This document shows, piece by piece, positions 25,162-34,257 of a DNA stretch of 64,000 nt. The notes beneath the pieces were generated by a model. The model searched no databases and was not told the DNA's origin. It saw nothing but the letters and a program-made list of their open reading frames with translations. The DNA is taken from positions 124,001-188,000 of the forward strand of contig CAYNKA010000002.1 of NCBI GenBank assembly GCA_964397655.1. The letters are read 5' to 3'. Source of the DNA: CAYNKA01 sp964397655. Lineage in GTDB: Bacteria; Spirochaetota; Spirochaetia; DTKZ01. Made by a program: the position numbers and the translations under genes. Numbering within the stretch: the first letter of the stretch is position 1; each line of letters begins with the position of its first letter.

Positions 25162-25180
25162 GACAGTCCTCCCTTTTCTC

Positions 25181-25756
25181 TCACCAATTCTCGCCGAGAA
25201 GCTCGAAATAGGCCTGGGGATGAGCGCAGGCGGGGCAGGCTTTCGGGGCCTCGACGGCTTCCATGATGTAGCCGCAGTTGAGGCAGCGCCATACCACCTT
25301 CTTGTCCTTCTTGAAGGCCTGTCCCTTGTCGATGTTCGCCTTCAGGCCGTTGAAGCGCTTCTCGTGCTGTTTCTCGGCGACGGCGATCGATTCGAACACG
25401 GTCGCGATGGCCTCGTAGCCTTCTTCCCTTGCGGTCTTCGCGAAAGACGGATACATGTCCGTCCATTCGTAGTACTCGCCGGCGGCACCGGCCTTCAGGT
25501 TCTCGGAGGTGGAAGCGATGACTCCGGCCGGAAAGGCCGCGGAGATTTCGACTTCCCCGCCCTCGAGGAACTTGAACAGCCGTTTGGCGTGCTCCTTTTC
25601 CTGGTCCGCGGTTTCTTCGAACACCCTGGACACCTGGATATATCCCTCCTCTCGGGCTTTGCTGGCGAAATAGGTGTACCTGTTCCGCGCCTGGGATTCA
25701 CCCGCGAAGGCAGTAAGGATGTTCCGTTCGGTCTTCGAACCCTTAAGACTTTTCAT
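25181..25756 (-). CDS. Rubrerythrin (peroxide reductase)
   Basis: The 191-residue protein has the ferritin-like diiron domain (LTAFAGESQARNRYTYFA, EETADQEKEHA, and ESIAVAEKQH with E and H ligands) and a C-terminal rubredoxin-like domain (CLNCGYI...CPACAHPQAYF). It reduces hydrogen peroxide. ATG 25756 follows GGAAGGAGT. It is the first gene of the oxygen-defence operon; I do not see a clear PerR box or a good promoter in the 130-base upstream gap. Confidence 0.96.
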   Translation of the reverse strand: MKSLKGSKTERNILTAFAGESQARNRYTYFASKAREEGYIQVSRVFEETADQEKEHAKRLFKFLEGGEVEISAAFPAGVIASTSENLKAGAAGEYYEWTDMYPSFAKTAREEGYEAIATVFESIAVAEKQHEKRFNGLKANIDKGQAFKKDKKVVWRCLNCGYIMEAVEAPKACPACAHPQAYFELLGENW

Positions 25757-25889
25757 AGTGGACTCCTTCCATTGTTACGGTTTAGACGGAGGGGTTTTCA
25801 ATGAACGCCGTCGCGTCCCGGGCTCGTCTTTTCACGCGGAAATCGCCCGGCTTCGAACGATTGTTTTGAAAAACCTCGGTCTTCCTGTA

Positions 25890-26732
25890 TTATCGCAAAA
25901 GATCGGATAAATTTCCATGCGCTGAGAGCGATTTTCGGAGGTATTTTCCCTCAGGATGGAGTCCGAGCCGGCTCAATGAAAAATCGAACCGTACGGGATC
26001 CCGCGGATCGATCTCCCGGAAGGCTGCGGTGAGTTCGACCGCGGCCCTGAGATCCGCTTGCTTTCGCCCGATGAGGCCGAGCTCCAGGGCGAAGGCGTGC
26101 ATGTGCGTATCGAGGGGAACGATCAGCATGCCGGGGTCAACGGCGGTCCAGCCTCCGGGATCGACCGAATCCTTCCTCACCATCCAGCGGAGAAAGAGGT
26201 TGAGCCGTTTGGCAGCCCCTCCCCTGCCGGGATCGGAAAGGAGGATTCCGGTATCGGCCGGGGACCTCCGCTCGAAGGCTTCGAAGAACGAACGGAGCGC
26301 GGGGAGCACGGTCTCCTGCCCGTCGCGGAGCCCGCTCGCGAAGCAGGCCTCGAGGGAACCGTAGTCCCGGACGACGGCAGCCGCGGCTTCGAGGAACGAG
26401 GCGAGCTTCCCGGCGTCGAAAAACCGGTACCTGAAGCCGTAAAACCTCTTCCCCAACTCGCCCGGGCGCAGGGAGAGGAGTTCCTCGCCCGGACGGGGGC
26501 CGAAGGCCCCGAGGACCCGCTCGCAGGCGTCGAGGATGGAGGCCACCCTTCCCAGGGCGAGGCTCGAACAGACGAGCGCCGCTATTTCCCGGTCCTCCGT
26601 CCTGTCGTAACGTCTCACGGGCAGGAGAGGATCGGGGTCGATGTATTCGGGCTTGTGGAACCGCGCGTACACCGCGCGGAGGAAATCCGCGACGCCTTCC
26701 CTACTGGAGCCTGAGGAGATCGAGGAATTCAT
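25890..26732 (-). CDS. TIGR02757/DUF2400 family protein
   Basis: The protein of about 280 residues matches the TIGR02757 (DUF2400) pattern: an early YDRTEDREIAALVCSSLALG, then KRLNLFLRWMVRKDSVDPGG, LIVPLDTHMHAFALELGL and an end of the type DPVRFDFSLSRLG. The family is helical and distantly like helix-hairpin-helix DNA glycosylases; its function is not established. ATG 26732 overlaps the upstream gene by 32 bases, so a later start is possible. Confidence 0.85.
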   Translation of the reverse strand: MNSSISSGSSREGVADFLRAVYARFHKPEYIDPDPLLPVRRYDRTEDREIAALVCSSLALGRVASILDACERVLGAFGPRPGEELLSLRPGELGKRFYGFRYRFFDAGKLASFLEAAAAVVRDYGSLEACFASGLRDGQETVLPALRSFFEAFERRSPADTGILLSDPGRGGAAKRLNLFLRWMVRKDSVDPGGWTAVDPGMLIVPLDTHMHAFALELGLIGRKQADLRAAVELTAAFREIDPRDPVRFDFSLSRLGLHPEGKYLRKSLSAHGNLSDLLR

Positions 26733-27135
26733 CGTGCTTTCGTTCCAGGATGAAGCGGAATTCGGCTGTCCCGCCCCCCTCGGTCCTGTATTCGACGACG
26801 ACGGCCGGCATGGAGGAGGAAAAAAGCCTCAGCCACCATTTCTTCTTCGCGAGGATCTCCACCCTCACGAACGTGTCCCTCGGCACCGAAAAAGTCTCCG
26901 GATCGTCCACGGTCGGCGATCCGCCGAACCCGAAGACGGACAGCTTTCCGCTCTTGGGGAAATGGCGGAAGAAAAGCCTGGTCTGCGTTATGTAGAAGAG
27001 ACCCCAGATCGGCACGGGTTGCTTCTCTCCCATCGGCGTCAGGCTCTGCCCGAGGGTATAGAAGAGAATCTTTTCTCCGATCTCCCTCTCGAGGTTGGCC
27101 CAATACTGCTCGGGATTCTTGGTCGTTTCGCTCAT
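26701..27135 (-). CDS. Small protein with a GRAM/PH-like fold, unknown function
   Basis: The 144-residue product has no signal or membrane helix. A strand pattern with GLFYITQTRLFFRHF and later RVEILAKKKWWLRLF looks like a GRAM or bacterial PH domain, by eye only. I start it at ATG 27135 (MSETTKNPEQYW); a longer frame reaches 27189 but overlaps the upstream transporter stop. Ribosome-binding signal is weak for either start. Confidence 0.55.
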   Translation of the reverse strand: MSETTKNPEQYWANLEREIGEKILFYTLGQSLTPMGEKQPVPIWGLFYITQTRLFFRHFPKSGKLSVFGFGGSPTVDDPETFSVPRDTFVRVEILAKKKWWLRLFSSSMPAVVVEYRTEGGGTAEFRFILERKHDEFLDLLRLQ

Positions 27136-27169
27136 ACCGGAAACATAGTAGCGGCGAAGCCCGGTTCCG

Positions 27170-27799
27170 TCAATCCAAGTCCTTGTCACGGCCGATGTAG
27201 ATGAGCGGCAGACTCAGCAGGGTGATCCCGAATTTCACGAAGAAATTCATGAGGAAGATGTCGAGAACCGCGCCCCAGGAAAGGGCGAAGGCGAAAGCGC
27301 CGAGGGAGAACACCGCGGTGTCCAGCGGTACGCTCACCGAGTTGCTCACGAGGACCCTGAGCCATTTCATGCGCTTCGTCACCTTCGTGACGAACCAATG
27401 GTAGACTTCGGTATCCGCGAGTTCGCTCGCGATCTGGGCCCCTATCGAGGCGATGACGAGCCTCCATACCGGACTGAAGATCGCCCTGAACTGCTCCCCG
27501 AGGCCCCACGAGGAGTCGTCCGGGACCATCGAGGCGAAAAGGAGATAGGCCGCCATGAAGAGGTTGACGAGCCCGGCGACGACTACGAGAACCCGTGCGT
27601 TCTTCCTTCCCACGGTCTTGTGCACGAGATCCCTGAGGGTGAAGGTGACGGGATAGATGAAGGTCCCCATGTCCACGGCAAGCCCCGCGACCACGCCGAT
27701 CTTCAGGCTCGCCACGTTGGCCACCATCTGTGCCGCCGTGTAGAGGGAAAGGAAAACGACCGCAGTCGGGGAGACCGGGGTTTCGCGATTGGAAGACAT
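27170..27799 (-). CDS. Queuosine precursor transporter, YhhQ/VUT family
   Basis: The 209-residue membrane protein has about six helices and the family signatures FIYPVTFTLRDLVHKTVGRKNAR and ELADTEVYHWF. YhhQ-type carriers take up queuosine precursors such as preQ0/preQ1. The preQ1-I riboswitch directly upstream, whose tail contains the AGGAG ribosome site, strongly supports this substrate. ATG 27799 is six bases after AGGAG. Confidence 0.92.
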   Translation of the reverse strand: MSSNRETPVSPTAVVFLSLYTAAQMVANVASLKIGVVAGLAVDMGTFIYPVTFTLRDLVHKTVGRKNARVLVVVAGLVNLFMAAYLLFASMVPDDSSWGLGEQFRAIFSPVWRLVIASIGAQIASELADTEVYHWFVTKVTKRMKWLRVLVSNSVSVPLDTAVFSLGAFAFALSWGAVLDIFLMNFFVKFGITLLSLPLIYIGRDKDLD

Positions 27800-27805
27800 G
27801 ATCGA

Positions 27806-27840
27806 CTCCTTGTTTTTTATGGCGGGTATCCGCGACCGCC
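27806..27840 (-). promoter_or_regulatory. preQ1-I riboswitch controlling the queuosine transporter
   Basis: On the minus strand the element reads GGCGG, loop TCGCGGATAC, CCGCC, then ATAAAAAACAAGGAG. This is the compact class I preQ1 aptamer: 5-bp P1, a loop with the specificity C before the second arm, and an A-rich tail that pairs back. It is laid out like the well-known Thermoanaerobacter tengcongensis example. The tail includes the AGGAG ribosome site, so ligand binding should block translation. Confidence 0.88.
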
Positions 27841-27868
27841 GCGCCTCCTTCTTCGGAGACGCAGGTGC

Positions 27869-27897
27869 ATCCTATCCGAAAACGCCGAGAGCTGCAA
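27869..27897 (-). promoter_or_regulatory. Candidate promoter for the riboswitch-transporter transcript
   Basis: Minus strand TTGCAG (27897-27892), 17 bases, TAGGAT (27874-27869). The start near 27862 would give a short leader before the aptamer. The match is moderate. Confidence 0.4.
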
Positions 27898-27934
27898 CGG
27901 AGAACGGAGGCGAAGAAGAACGGAGTCGCGGGAT

Positions 27935-27963
27935 TTGGAGGTTTCCGGGATTGTGGGTATAAT
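27935..27963 (+). promoter_or_regulatory. Promoter of the 118-aa gene
   Basis: TTGGAG at 27935-27940, 17 bases, then consensus TATAAT at 27958-27963. The start point near 27970 leaves a leader of only about 15 bases that holds GGAGGA. Confidence 0.65.
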
Positions 27964-27984
27964 TAAATCAGGAGGAACGAGGTC

Positions 27985-28341
27985 ATGTCGTTTTGCCTGC
28001 TGGATGGAGATCAGAAGACCTTCGAATATTTCAAGAAATACGTCGAATACCTCGAAAGACACGAGGGCAGCTGTTTCGACCTCGACAACGAGATTCAAGC
28101 CGGCGAGATCCGGAACCATCTGCTCAGAAACGGATTCTCGCAGGACGACGTCGACGAAAAGATACGTTGGATAAGGCTGAACGCGAAGCCCTTCAGGGAC
28201 TACCTCAACACGATCAAGCTGGCCTACGTAGTTTGGAAATGCAACGGCAAGGATTGGAAGGATATCGAATGGAAGGATTTCCAGACCCTTTCCGACGAAA
28301 TAAACAAGCTCAAACTCGTCTGCCTCGACACCATTTTCTGA
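27985..28341 (+). CDS. Unknown 118-aa soluble protein
   Basis: The gene has a clear ribosome site (GGAGGA, eight bases before ATG 27985) and a good promoter. The product is hydrophilic, mostly helical, with aromatic-rich segments (EYFKKYVEYLERH, KLAYVVWKCNGKDWKDIEW). I recognise no family. It sits 22 bases before the DUF1638 gene and may share its transcript. Confidence 0.75.
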   Translation: MSFCLLDGDQKTFEYFKKYVEYLERHEGSCFDLDNEIQAGEIRNHLLRNGFSQDDVDEKIRWIRLNAKPFRDYLNTIKLAYVVWKCNGKDWKDIEWKDFQTLSDEINKLKLVCLDTIF

Positions 28342-28363
28342 CCCGCCGAACGAGGGTATCGCC

Positions 28364-29119
28364 ATGTATTACGGAATCATCGCCTGCAACGTCTTTTTCC
28401 GGGAAATCTGCCTCTGCGCCGCACGGAGCCCCCATGTTCTCGACCTCTGCTTCACCGAAAAGGGGGATCACGAGGACCCGAGCAGACTGAGGTCGATCAT
28501 CGAAGAAAGGATCGCGGAATCCGAAAAATCGGGGAAGGCCTACGACGCTCTGCTTCTCGGCTACGGGCTGTGCGGAAATTCTCTCGCGGGAATCAGGAGC
28601 GGGAAATTCCCCCTGGTGATCCCCAGGGCCCACGACTGCTGCACAGTCTTCCTCGGCTCCAAGGAAAGGTTCCGCGAGCACTTCCGCGACAATCCTTCCC
28701 GTCCTTTCACGAGCTCAGGCTACCGGGAGCGGGGAGCCTCGAGGCTCAATACGTCGGGAACCGGACGGTTCCTGGGTCTCGACAAGAGCTACGAGGAATA
28801 CGTCGGCCTCTACGGGGAGGAGAACGCGCGATACATCATGGAGACCCTCGCTCCGGCCAGGGAGGAAGGTGACGGCAAGGAACTCGTCTTCATCGACGTT
28901 CCGGAGACTTCGTTCACGGGCCATGCGGACCTGTGCAGGAAGGAGGCCGAGGAGGCTGGAAAGGACTTCGTCCTACTGGAAGGCGACATCCGCATAATCC
29001 GCAACCTCGTCGACGGCGCCTGGGATCCCGCGGATTTCCTCGTCCTCGAGCCCGGCCAAGCGATCAACCCGGTGTACGATTGGAACGAGATCGTCCGCGC
29101 CGTCAAGCCAGCAGACTGA
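28364..29119 (+). CDS. DUF1638 family protein
   Basis: The 251-residue protein matches DUF1638: IIACNVFFREIC at the start, DALLLGYGLCGNSLAGI, PLVIPRAHDCCTVFLGSKERF, and a late LVLEPGQAINPVYDW. Homologues are common in methanogens and anaerobes near corrinoid enzymes; the several conserved Cys and His residues suggest a metal or cofactor site, but the activity is not known to me. It converges with and overlaps the phosphoesterase gene by 17 bases. Confidence 0.85.
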   Translation: MYYGIIACNVFFREICLCAARSPHVLDLCFTEKGDHEDPSRLRSIIEERIAESEKSGKAYDALLLGYGLCGNSLAGIRSGKFPLVIPRAHDCCTVFLGSKERFREHFRDNPSRPFTSSGYRERGASRLNTSGTGRFLGLDKSYEEYVGLYGEENARYIMETLAPAREEGDGKELVFIDVPETSFTGHADLCRKEAEEAGKDFVLLEGDIRIIRNLVDGAWDPADFLVLEPGQAINPVYDWNEIVRAVKPAD

Positions 29120-30146
29120 TTCGCGTGAAGATGTAGTCCAGCGTGTCCTCCTTGATGACGGCTCTCCTGTAGCTCGTTCCGGGGAGGTCCTCCGCCTCGC
29201 GGTAGCGGTCGGAGACCGCGAAATCGAACCAATGGACGAGACGGATCATCCCGTCCGCGATCTCGATGCAGGTCATGCCCCTTTTACCGGTGACGCAGCC
29301 GGAGTTGAAGATGCAGGGTATCGCGAAATGCCGCTCGTAGAGGCTGCCGGGCAGGACATCCTTCCCATCCCTCGCGAGGAGCCTCCGCAGTTCGGACTTT
29401 ATCCCCTCGATTTCCGAGGCGATGGCGATCTTCTCCTCCTCCCCCTGCTCGGGATAGCTGCGGCAGAGCTCCTCGATTCGGAATTTCAGGGCATCAACCT
29501 TCGACAACGACTCGAAAAGAGGCCTGTGCGTATGGCCGATGACGGAGAGGATCTTTTCGGAGCTCGAAAACTTGTACACCCGTTTTTCAATCTTGTATTT
29601 CCGCCTCGAATCGTGGGCCACCGAGTCGTTCATGACGCCGAGGGGGCGGGTGAGGTATCGGACGAGGATTCCCAGGTACTTGTTGTACCTCGCGAACGCG
29701 GATGAGGCTTGATGGCCGTGAAAAAGGAAAATCGTGTTCCCTTTATAGTTCAGCCGGAAGGCTTCGATCGCGTCACCGCGGACGGAATCAGGTTTCAGCT
29801 GGAACGGTTCGTCATGGTTGCCCCAAATTCTGACGAGACGGCCTTCATTCCTGAATCGATCGAAGAGGCTGCGGACGCCCTCCCATGCCTTCCCGATGCT
29901 CCGACCGGGGAATTTCTGCAGGTCCTCGATGTCGCCGTTCAGGACGAGGGAGTAGCCCTTCGGACCGTAATACCGCGATACCGCGGAGGAGAACAGGTCC
30001 GCGTTTCCCAGGAAATCGTCGTTACTGCCGCCGTTTCCCATGTGGAGGTCGCTGAATACGACTATCCTGTCGTCGTCTCCTATCGTCCGGGACGGCGAGC
30101 GGCGAAGCAGGTCCCGAAGGTAGTCGAAGATATATGCCTTCTTCAT
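29103..30146 (-). CDS. Metallophosphoesterase
   Basis: The 347-residue protein has the five calcineurin-type metal motifs: FSDLHMG, LNGDIED, WGNHDE, FHGHQ and GHTHRP. No signal peptide or membrane helix is seen. The substrate cannot be told from sequence; an insert between the HGHQ and GHTH motifs and a long region after it are not standard for UDP-diacylglucosamine hydrolases. ATG 30146 is used. Confidence 0.88.
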   Translation of the reverse strand: MKKAYIFDYLRDLLRRSPSRTIGDDDRIVVFSDLHMGNGGSNDDFLGNADLFSSAVSRYYGPKGYSLVLNGDIEDLQKFPGRSIGKAWEGVRSLFDRFRNEGRLVRIWGNHDEPFQLKPDSVRGDAIEAFRLNYKGNTIFLFHGHQASSAFARYNKYLGILVRYLTRPLGVMNDSVAHDSRRKYKIEKRVYKFSSSEKILSVIGHTHRPLFESLSKVDALKFRIEELCRSYPEQGEEEKIAIASEIEGIKSELRRLLARDGKDVLPGSLYERHFAIPCIFNSGCVTGKRGMTCIEIADGMIRLVHWFDFAVSDRYREAEDLPGTSYRRAVIKEDTLDYIFTRISLLA

Positions 30147-30191
30147 ACGGCGGTAGTATCTTCTCGAAAAATGAGAATTGCGTTAATTCCG

Positions 30192-30683
30192 TCAGGTCTG
30201 AATCTCGTTCACCAGGGCGTCGAAGATGGTGAGCATGTCCTGGGTCGTCTTCCGCAGCCTCCCGGCGAGGATCTTCGCGATCGATCGGGTGATGGGAAGG
30301 ACGATCTCCGGATTCGACCTGCCGAGGGAGATGAAGTCCTCCTTCGTGATGACGATGAACTCGGAATCCTCGACCGCGATCACCGTGGCCGACCTGCTGT
30401 CGTCGTCCACGAGGGCGAGCTCGCCGAAAAAGACGTTGTGCTCGGCCCTGAGCTTGACCACCGTGTAGGAATCTCCCGCCCTGGTCCGCTTCCGGATCTC
30501 CACGCCGCCTCTGTAGACGATGAACATCTCCGAGCCGACCTCGCCCTCCCGGAAAATGGTATCGTCGCGGGCGAAGCGTTTGATCCTGCAGATGCCCTGG
30601 AACTTGTCGAGGGCAGCGGGCTGGTCCTTTATCTCGTCGAAGATGGCGATGTTCTTGAGCCTTTCGAGCACTTCGTTTTCCAT
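30192..30683 (-). CDS. Stand-alone cyclic nucleotide-binding protein
   Basis: The 163-residue protein is one cNMP-binding (CRP-like) domain: IFREGEVGSEMFIVYRGGVEI, then FFGELALVDDDSRSATVIA, the phosphate-binding cassette with E and R. A helical tail follows; there is no DNA-binding domain. ATG 30683 lies two bases after the stop of the potassium-channel gene, behind GAAGGTG, so the two are co-translated. A role as a soluble gating partner of that channel is plausible. Confidence 0.85.
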   Translation of the reverse strand: MENEVLERLKNIAIFDEIKDQPAALDKFQGICRIKRFARDDTIFREGEVGSEMFIVYRGGVEIRKRTRAGDSYTVVKLRAEHNVFFGELALVDDDSRSATVIAVEDSEFIVITKEDFISLGRSNPEIVLPITRSIAKILAGRLRKTTQDMLTIFDALVNEIQT

Positions 30684-30685
30684 GA

Positions 30686-31855
30686 TCACACCTTCTCCAA
30701 CACGATCGCCAGGGAATTCTTCTGGATCAGATAATCGTCGTCCGGAAGCAGCACGGGTTTGTTGACTTCGAGCCCCTTCACCTTCTGCAGATTCACGATG
30801 AGCTGGGAGACGTCGGAGGTCTTCTGCGCCTCCCTGAGGGACTCGAGTTTCATGTGGTTGGGCGATCCGGTGTTCTCGAGGATGCCGAGGAGAATTTTCT
30901 TCGAGGCTCCCGCGAAGGTCGTTCGGTAGTCCCCGTATTGCCTCCCCAGGTAATCCGCGGGTATCTCCGCCGTGCCGAGCCGAGACGAGCTGTTCTCCTG
31001 TGAAAGCAGCTCGAAGATGATGTGCGACATGCCGTTCGTCGCGGAGGTGTTCGCCAGCATACGACGGGAGAACACGCGGCTGAAGAGGATCTCGTCGCAC
31101 TGCGCGTGCTTGAGATAGCTCTCGTATTTCTTGTCCAGGACTTCGGCGCAGATGTAGACGTCCTTGCTGAGAGAGCGGGCCGTGAGCACCGTCATGACGG
31201 TCTTGGAGTCGACCTCGGAGGGGGTGCCCCTGTCGAGCACGTCCGCGAGGATGAGCACCTTGTTCGCGTGCTTCACGTTCGCCCTGACGAGGGCCGCTTC
31301 CGAGGAATAATCGCCCCGCACGTACTGCAGGTCCTTCAGGTCCTCCAGGTCCCTGAGGGCGTCGATCCTTTCCGGCTCGATGTTGGAGACCACCACGAGC
31401 CTGTCCGCGGATACGTCCTTCGAAACCCGGATGATGTCCAGGAGGATCTCCTCCATGTTGTTCTTCCAGCCGCAGATTATGAGGTGGTTCCTGATACGGT
31501 TGAGTTCCATGAGTCCGCTCCTGGCCCGCGAGTTCCGGGCCACCAAGAATGAGGCCAAGGTACCGGAGAGAAGCGTGGTCGCCCCGATGCCGAAGAACAC
31601 GGTCAGGATGCCGAGAATCTTGCCTCCGATCGTGCTCGGGACCTTGTCTCCGTATCCCGTCGTGCTGAAGGTGATCACCGACCACCAGATCCCGTCGAAA
31701 AAATCCGTGAACTGATCGTTCGTCCCCCGTTCGACCAACACCATGGCGAACGACGTCGCGAGGATGAGCGAGAAGAGCCAGTAGAACGGCCGGAGTTTCG
31801 GATCACCGAGCCGAGAGGCGAGCCGCCTGGCCGCCGCGGAAAGTTTTCCTTTCAT
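30686..31855 (-). CDS. Two-helix potassium channel with RCK/TrkA-N domain
   Basis: The 389-residue protein has two membrane helices around a pore loop with the K+ selectivity filter TTGYGD, then a Rossmann RCK domain (IRNHLIICGWKNNMEEILLDI) and a C-terminal region. This is the MthK-like layout. I start at ATG 31855 (MKGKLSAAARR) behind GGGTGAGG that overlaps the stop of the kinase upstream; a longer frame reaches 31894 inside that kinase. The next gene encodes a separate cNMP-binding protein. Confidence 0.9.
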   Translation of the reverse strand: MKGKLSAAARRLASRLGDPKLRPFYWLFSLILATSFAMVLVERGTNDQFTDFFDGIWWSVITFSTTGYGDKVPSTIGGKILGILTVFFGIGATTLLSGTLASFLVARNSRARSGLMELNRIRNHLIICGWKNNMEEILLDIIRVSKDVSADRLVVVSNIEPERIDALRDLEDLKDLQYVRGDYSSEAALVRANVKHANKVLILADVLDRGTPSEVDSKTVMTVLTARSLSKDVYICAEVLDKKYESYLKHAQCDEILFSRVFSRRMLANTSATNGMSHIIFELLSQENSSSRLGTAEIPADYLGRQYGDYRTTFAGASKKILLGILENTGSPNHMKLESLREAQKTSDVSQLIVNLQKVKGLEVNKPVLLPDDDYLIQKNSLAIVLEKV

Positions 31856-31859
31856 GACC

Positions 31860-34235
31860 TCACCCGTTCCCGAATTCCGGCATTTCGCCGACATAGTCCT
31901 TGAACACCTTTATTTCCCTTTCGACCGTCATGAGATGTTCCGCGGCGGTCCTCGCGTTCCGGTCCTTGGCCGCCTGTTCAAGCTCGGCGGCCGCATCGCC
32001 GAGCCGCTTGGCGGAAAGGTTCCAGGATCCCCCCTTGATCCCGTGGGACTCGATCCTCAGGCTCTCCCAGTCGCCCGCGATGAGGGCCGCCTTCATGGAC
32101 TCGGTCTGGGCGTCCAGCTTCTCCATGAAGGTCTTCACGACCCGCGTCACGACGTCCTTCTTGCCCATGAACGAGTCCAGGGCCTCGGTCAGGTCGAATA
32201 CGGTCCGCTCCGGCTCGGCCTCGGATTCGACCGCGGGCTCGGCGGGCTCCGATCGCCTTTCCCGGGTCTTCTCGGAAGCGGGCAGCCAGCGTTCCAGGTA
32301 GGGAAGGAGATCCCTGCTCTTGAACGGCTTCGTGAGGTAGTCGTTCATGCCCGCCTCGATGCAGATCTCGCGCTCACCCTTGAGGGCGTTGGCGGTCACC
32401 GCCACGATGGGCATTTCGTATCCGAGTTCCCGGAGGCGCTGCGAAGCCTCGTATCCGTTCATCTCCGGCATCTGCATGTCCATGAAGACGAGGTCGATCT
32501 TCTCCTTCTCCGCCCGTTCCACGGCTTCGAGTCCGTTCGCGGCGAGAAACACGGTATATCCCATCTTCTCCAGGATGGTCTGGAAAAGCTGCTGGTTCAC
32601 GAGGTGGTCCTCCGCGACGAGGATCGAATACCGCTTGTTGCAGGACTCATCCGCGAGTTCCTCCACCTCCTCGGGCTCCTCCTCCCTGAGGTCCTCCGCC
32701 GCGGAGGACGGCGCGGCGACGGATGCGAGGCATTCGAGAAGATCCCGTCGCTTGACCGGCTTGTTCACGTAACCGTCGAACCAGCCGAGGAGCTTCATCT
32801 TGGCCTCGGTTCCGCTGCCCGTGGGACTCATGAGGATGAGCCGGCAGGAGTTGATCCTCGCGTCGTTGTGGATTTCGCTCGCGAGCTGCCATCCGTCCAT
32901 GCCCGGCATGAGAAGGTCCACGAGGGCGAGTCCGAAGGGATCGCCCTCCTCGGCGGCCCGGGCGAGCTTCTCGAGGGCATCCCTGCCGTTTTCAGCGGTC
33001 TCGACCCTCCTGAACCAGTCCGACGTGAGCGCCGAGAGAATTCCGCGGGAGGATCGGTTGTCGTCCACGATGAGGACCCTGCTGCCGAGGAAATTCTCCT
33101 CGAACACCGGTTCCGCGTCCTCCTCGCGCTCCGGCACGGGCTTCAGGGGGAGCGTGAACCAGAAGGTCGAGCCCTGCCCCTTGGCGCTCCGGACGTCTAT
33201 GGTCCCGTCCATCATCTTCACCAGGCTCTTGGAGATGGAAAGCCCGAGACCGGTTCCGCCGAATTTCCTCGTCGTGGAGGAATCCACCTGCGTGAAGGCA
33301 TGGAAGAGCATGGCGAGCTTCTCCTCGGGAATCCCGATTCCGGTGTCGATCACTTCGACCTTCACCTCGGGAACCCCGCGATCCTCCCCGACGAGGCCGG
33401 TTCTGACGAGGATTTCGCCCTGGGAGGTGAATTTGACGGCGTTGTTGAAGAGGTTGATGATTATCTGCCTGATCCGGACAGGATCCCCCTTCACCCACCG
33501 GGGAACTCCCCGTCCCATGTCGATGAGGACCTCCAGGTTCTTCTTGTGCGCGAGGAGGCTCACCATGTCCACGGCCTCCTCCACGAGGGAGATGAAATCG
33601 CAGTCCAGGATTTCGAGCGAGAGCTTTCCCGCCTCGATTTTCGAGAAGTCGAGGATGTCGTTGATGAGCCCGAGCAGGACCTCGGCGGAGAACCTTATCT
33701 GGTCGGAGTATTCCTTCTGCTCGGCGTCGAGCTTCGTTTCCTGAAGAAGCTCGGTCATGCCCGTGATCGTATGGATGGGAGTCCTGATCTCGTGGCTCAT
33801 GTTGGCGAGAAACGCGCTCTTCGTCTGAGTCGCCCGTTCCGCGACCTCCTTCTCCTTGAGCAGCCTCTCCACGCCGCTCTTCCGGACCGTGATGTCTTCC
33901 GCGATCCCGTAGATGAAGGGGGAGAAATTCCCCGTCGCCACGTTGTTCATCGTCAGCTTGCACCAACGCACCTCGGAGCCCTTCAGGAAGCGGAACTCCG
34001 ACTCGAAGCTCCCGTTCGGATGCTCGGCGAGGCGGAAGAAGCGGTATTCGAATTCGCCGATCTCTTCCTCGTGGAGCAGATCCTGGAGAGTCCTGCCGTG
34101 GAGTTCCTCCTTCGACCGCTCGAACATGGCGTTGACGGTACGGTTGCTCAGGATGATCCTGCCGGTGGAATCGAGGATCATCATACCGAGGGGAGAGTGC
34201 TCGAAGATGATCTGAAAATGCTTGCCGAACGTCAC
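31860..34235 (-). CDS. Soluble hybrid histidine kinase (PAS-HisKA-HATPase-REC-REC-Hpt)
   Basis: Order over 791 residues: PAS (about 5-120), HisKA with phospho-His in ANMSHEIRTP, HATPase with DTGIGIPEEK and GGTGLGLSIS, a receiver with LVDLLMPGMDG, a second receiver with VFMDMQMPEMNG, and an Hpt domain with ESHGIKGGS. No membrane helix, so it senses inside the cell. GTG 34235 begins 22 bases after the double-receiver protein gene, its likely partner. It is followed four bases before the K+ channel start. Confidence 0.92.
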   Translation of the reverse strand: MTFGKHFQIIFEHSPLGMMILDSTGRIILSNRTVNAMFERSKEELHGRTLQDLLHEEEIGEFEYRFFRLAEHPNGSFESEFRFLKGSEVRWCKLTMNNVATGNFSPFIYGIAEDITVRKSGVERLLKEKEVAERATQTKSAFLANMSHEIRTPIHTITGMTELLQETKLDAEQKEYSDQIRFSAEVLLGLINDILDFSKIEAGKLSLEILDCDFISLVEEAVDMVSLLAHKKNLEVLIDMGRGVPRWVKGDPVRIRQIIINLFNNAVKFTSQGEILVRTGLVGEDRGVPEVKVEVIDTGIGIPEEKLAMLFHAFTQVDSSTTRKFGGTGLGLSISKSLVKMMDGTIDVRSAKGQGSTFWFTLPLKPVPEREEDAEPVFEENFLGSRVLIVDDNRSSRGILSALTSDWFRRVETAENGRDALEKLARAAEEGDPFGLALVDLLMPGMDGWQLASEIHNDARINSCRLILMSPTGSGTEAKMKLLGWFDGYVNKPVKRRDLLECLASVAAPSSAAEDLREEEPEEVEELADESCNKRYSILVAEDHLVNQQLFQTILEKMGYTVFLAANGLEAVERAEKEKIDLVFMDMQMPEMNGYEASQRLRELGYEMPIVAVTANALKGEREICIEAGMNDYLTKPFKSRDLLPYLERWLPASEKTRERRSEPAEPAVESEAEPERTVFDLTEALDSFMGKKDVVTRVVKTFMEKLDAQTESMKAALIAGDWESLRIESHGIKGGSWNLSAKRLGDAAAELEQAAKDRNARTAAEHLMTVEREIKVFKDYVGEMPEFGNG

Positions 34236-34257
34236 TGGAACATCCCGGTACGGTCCG

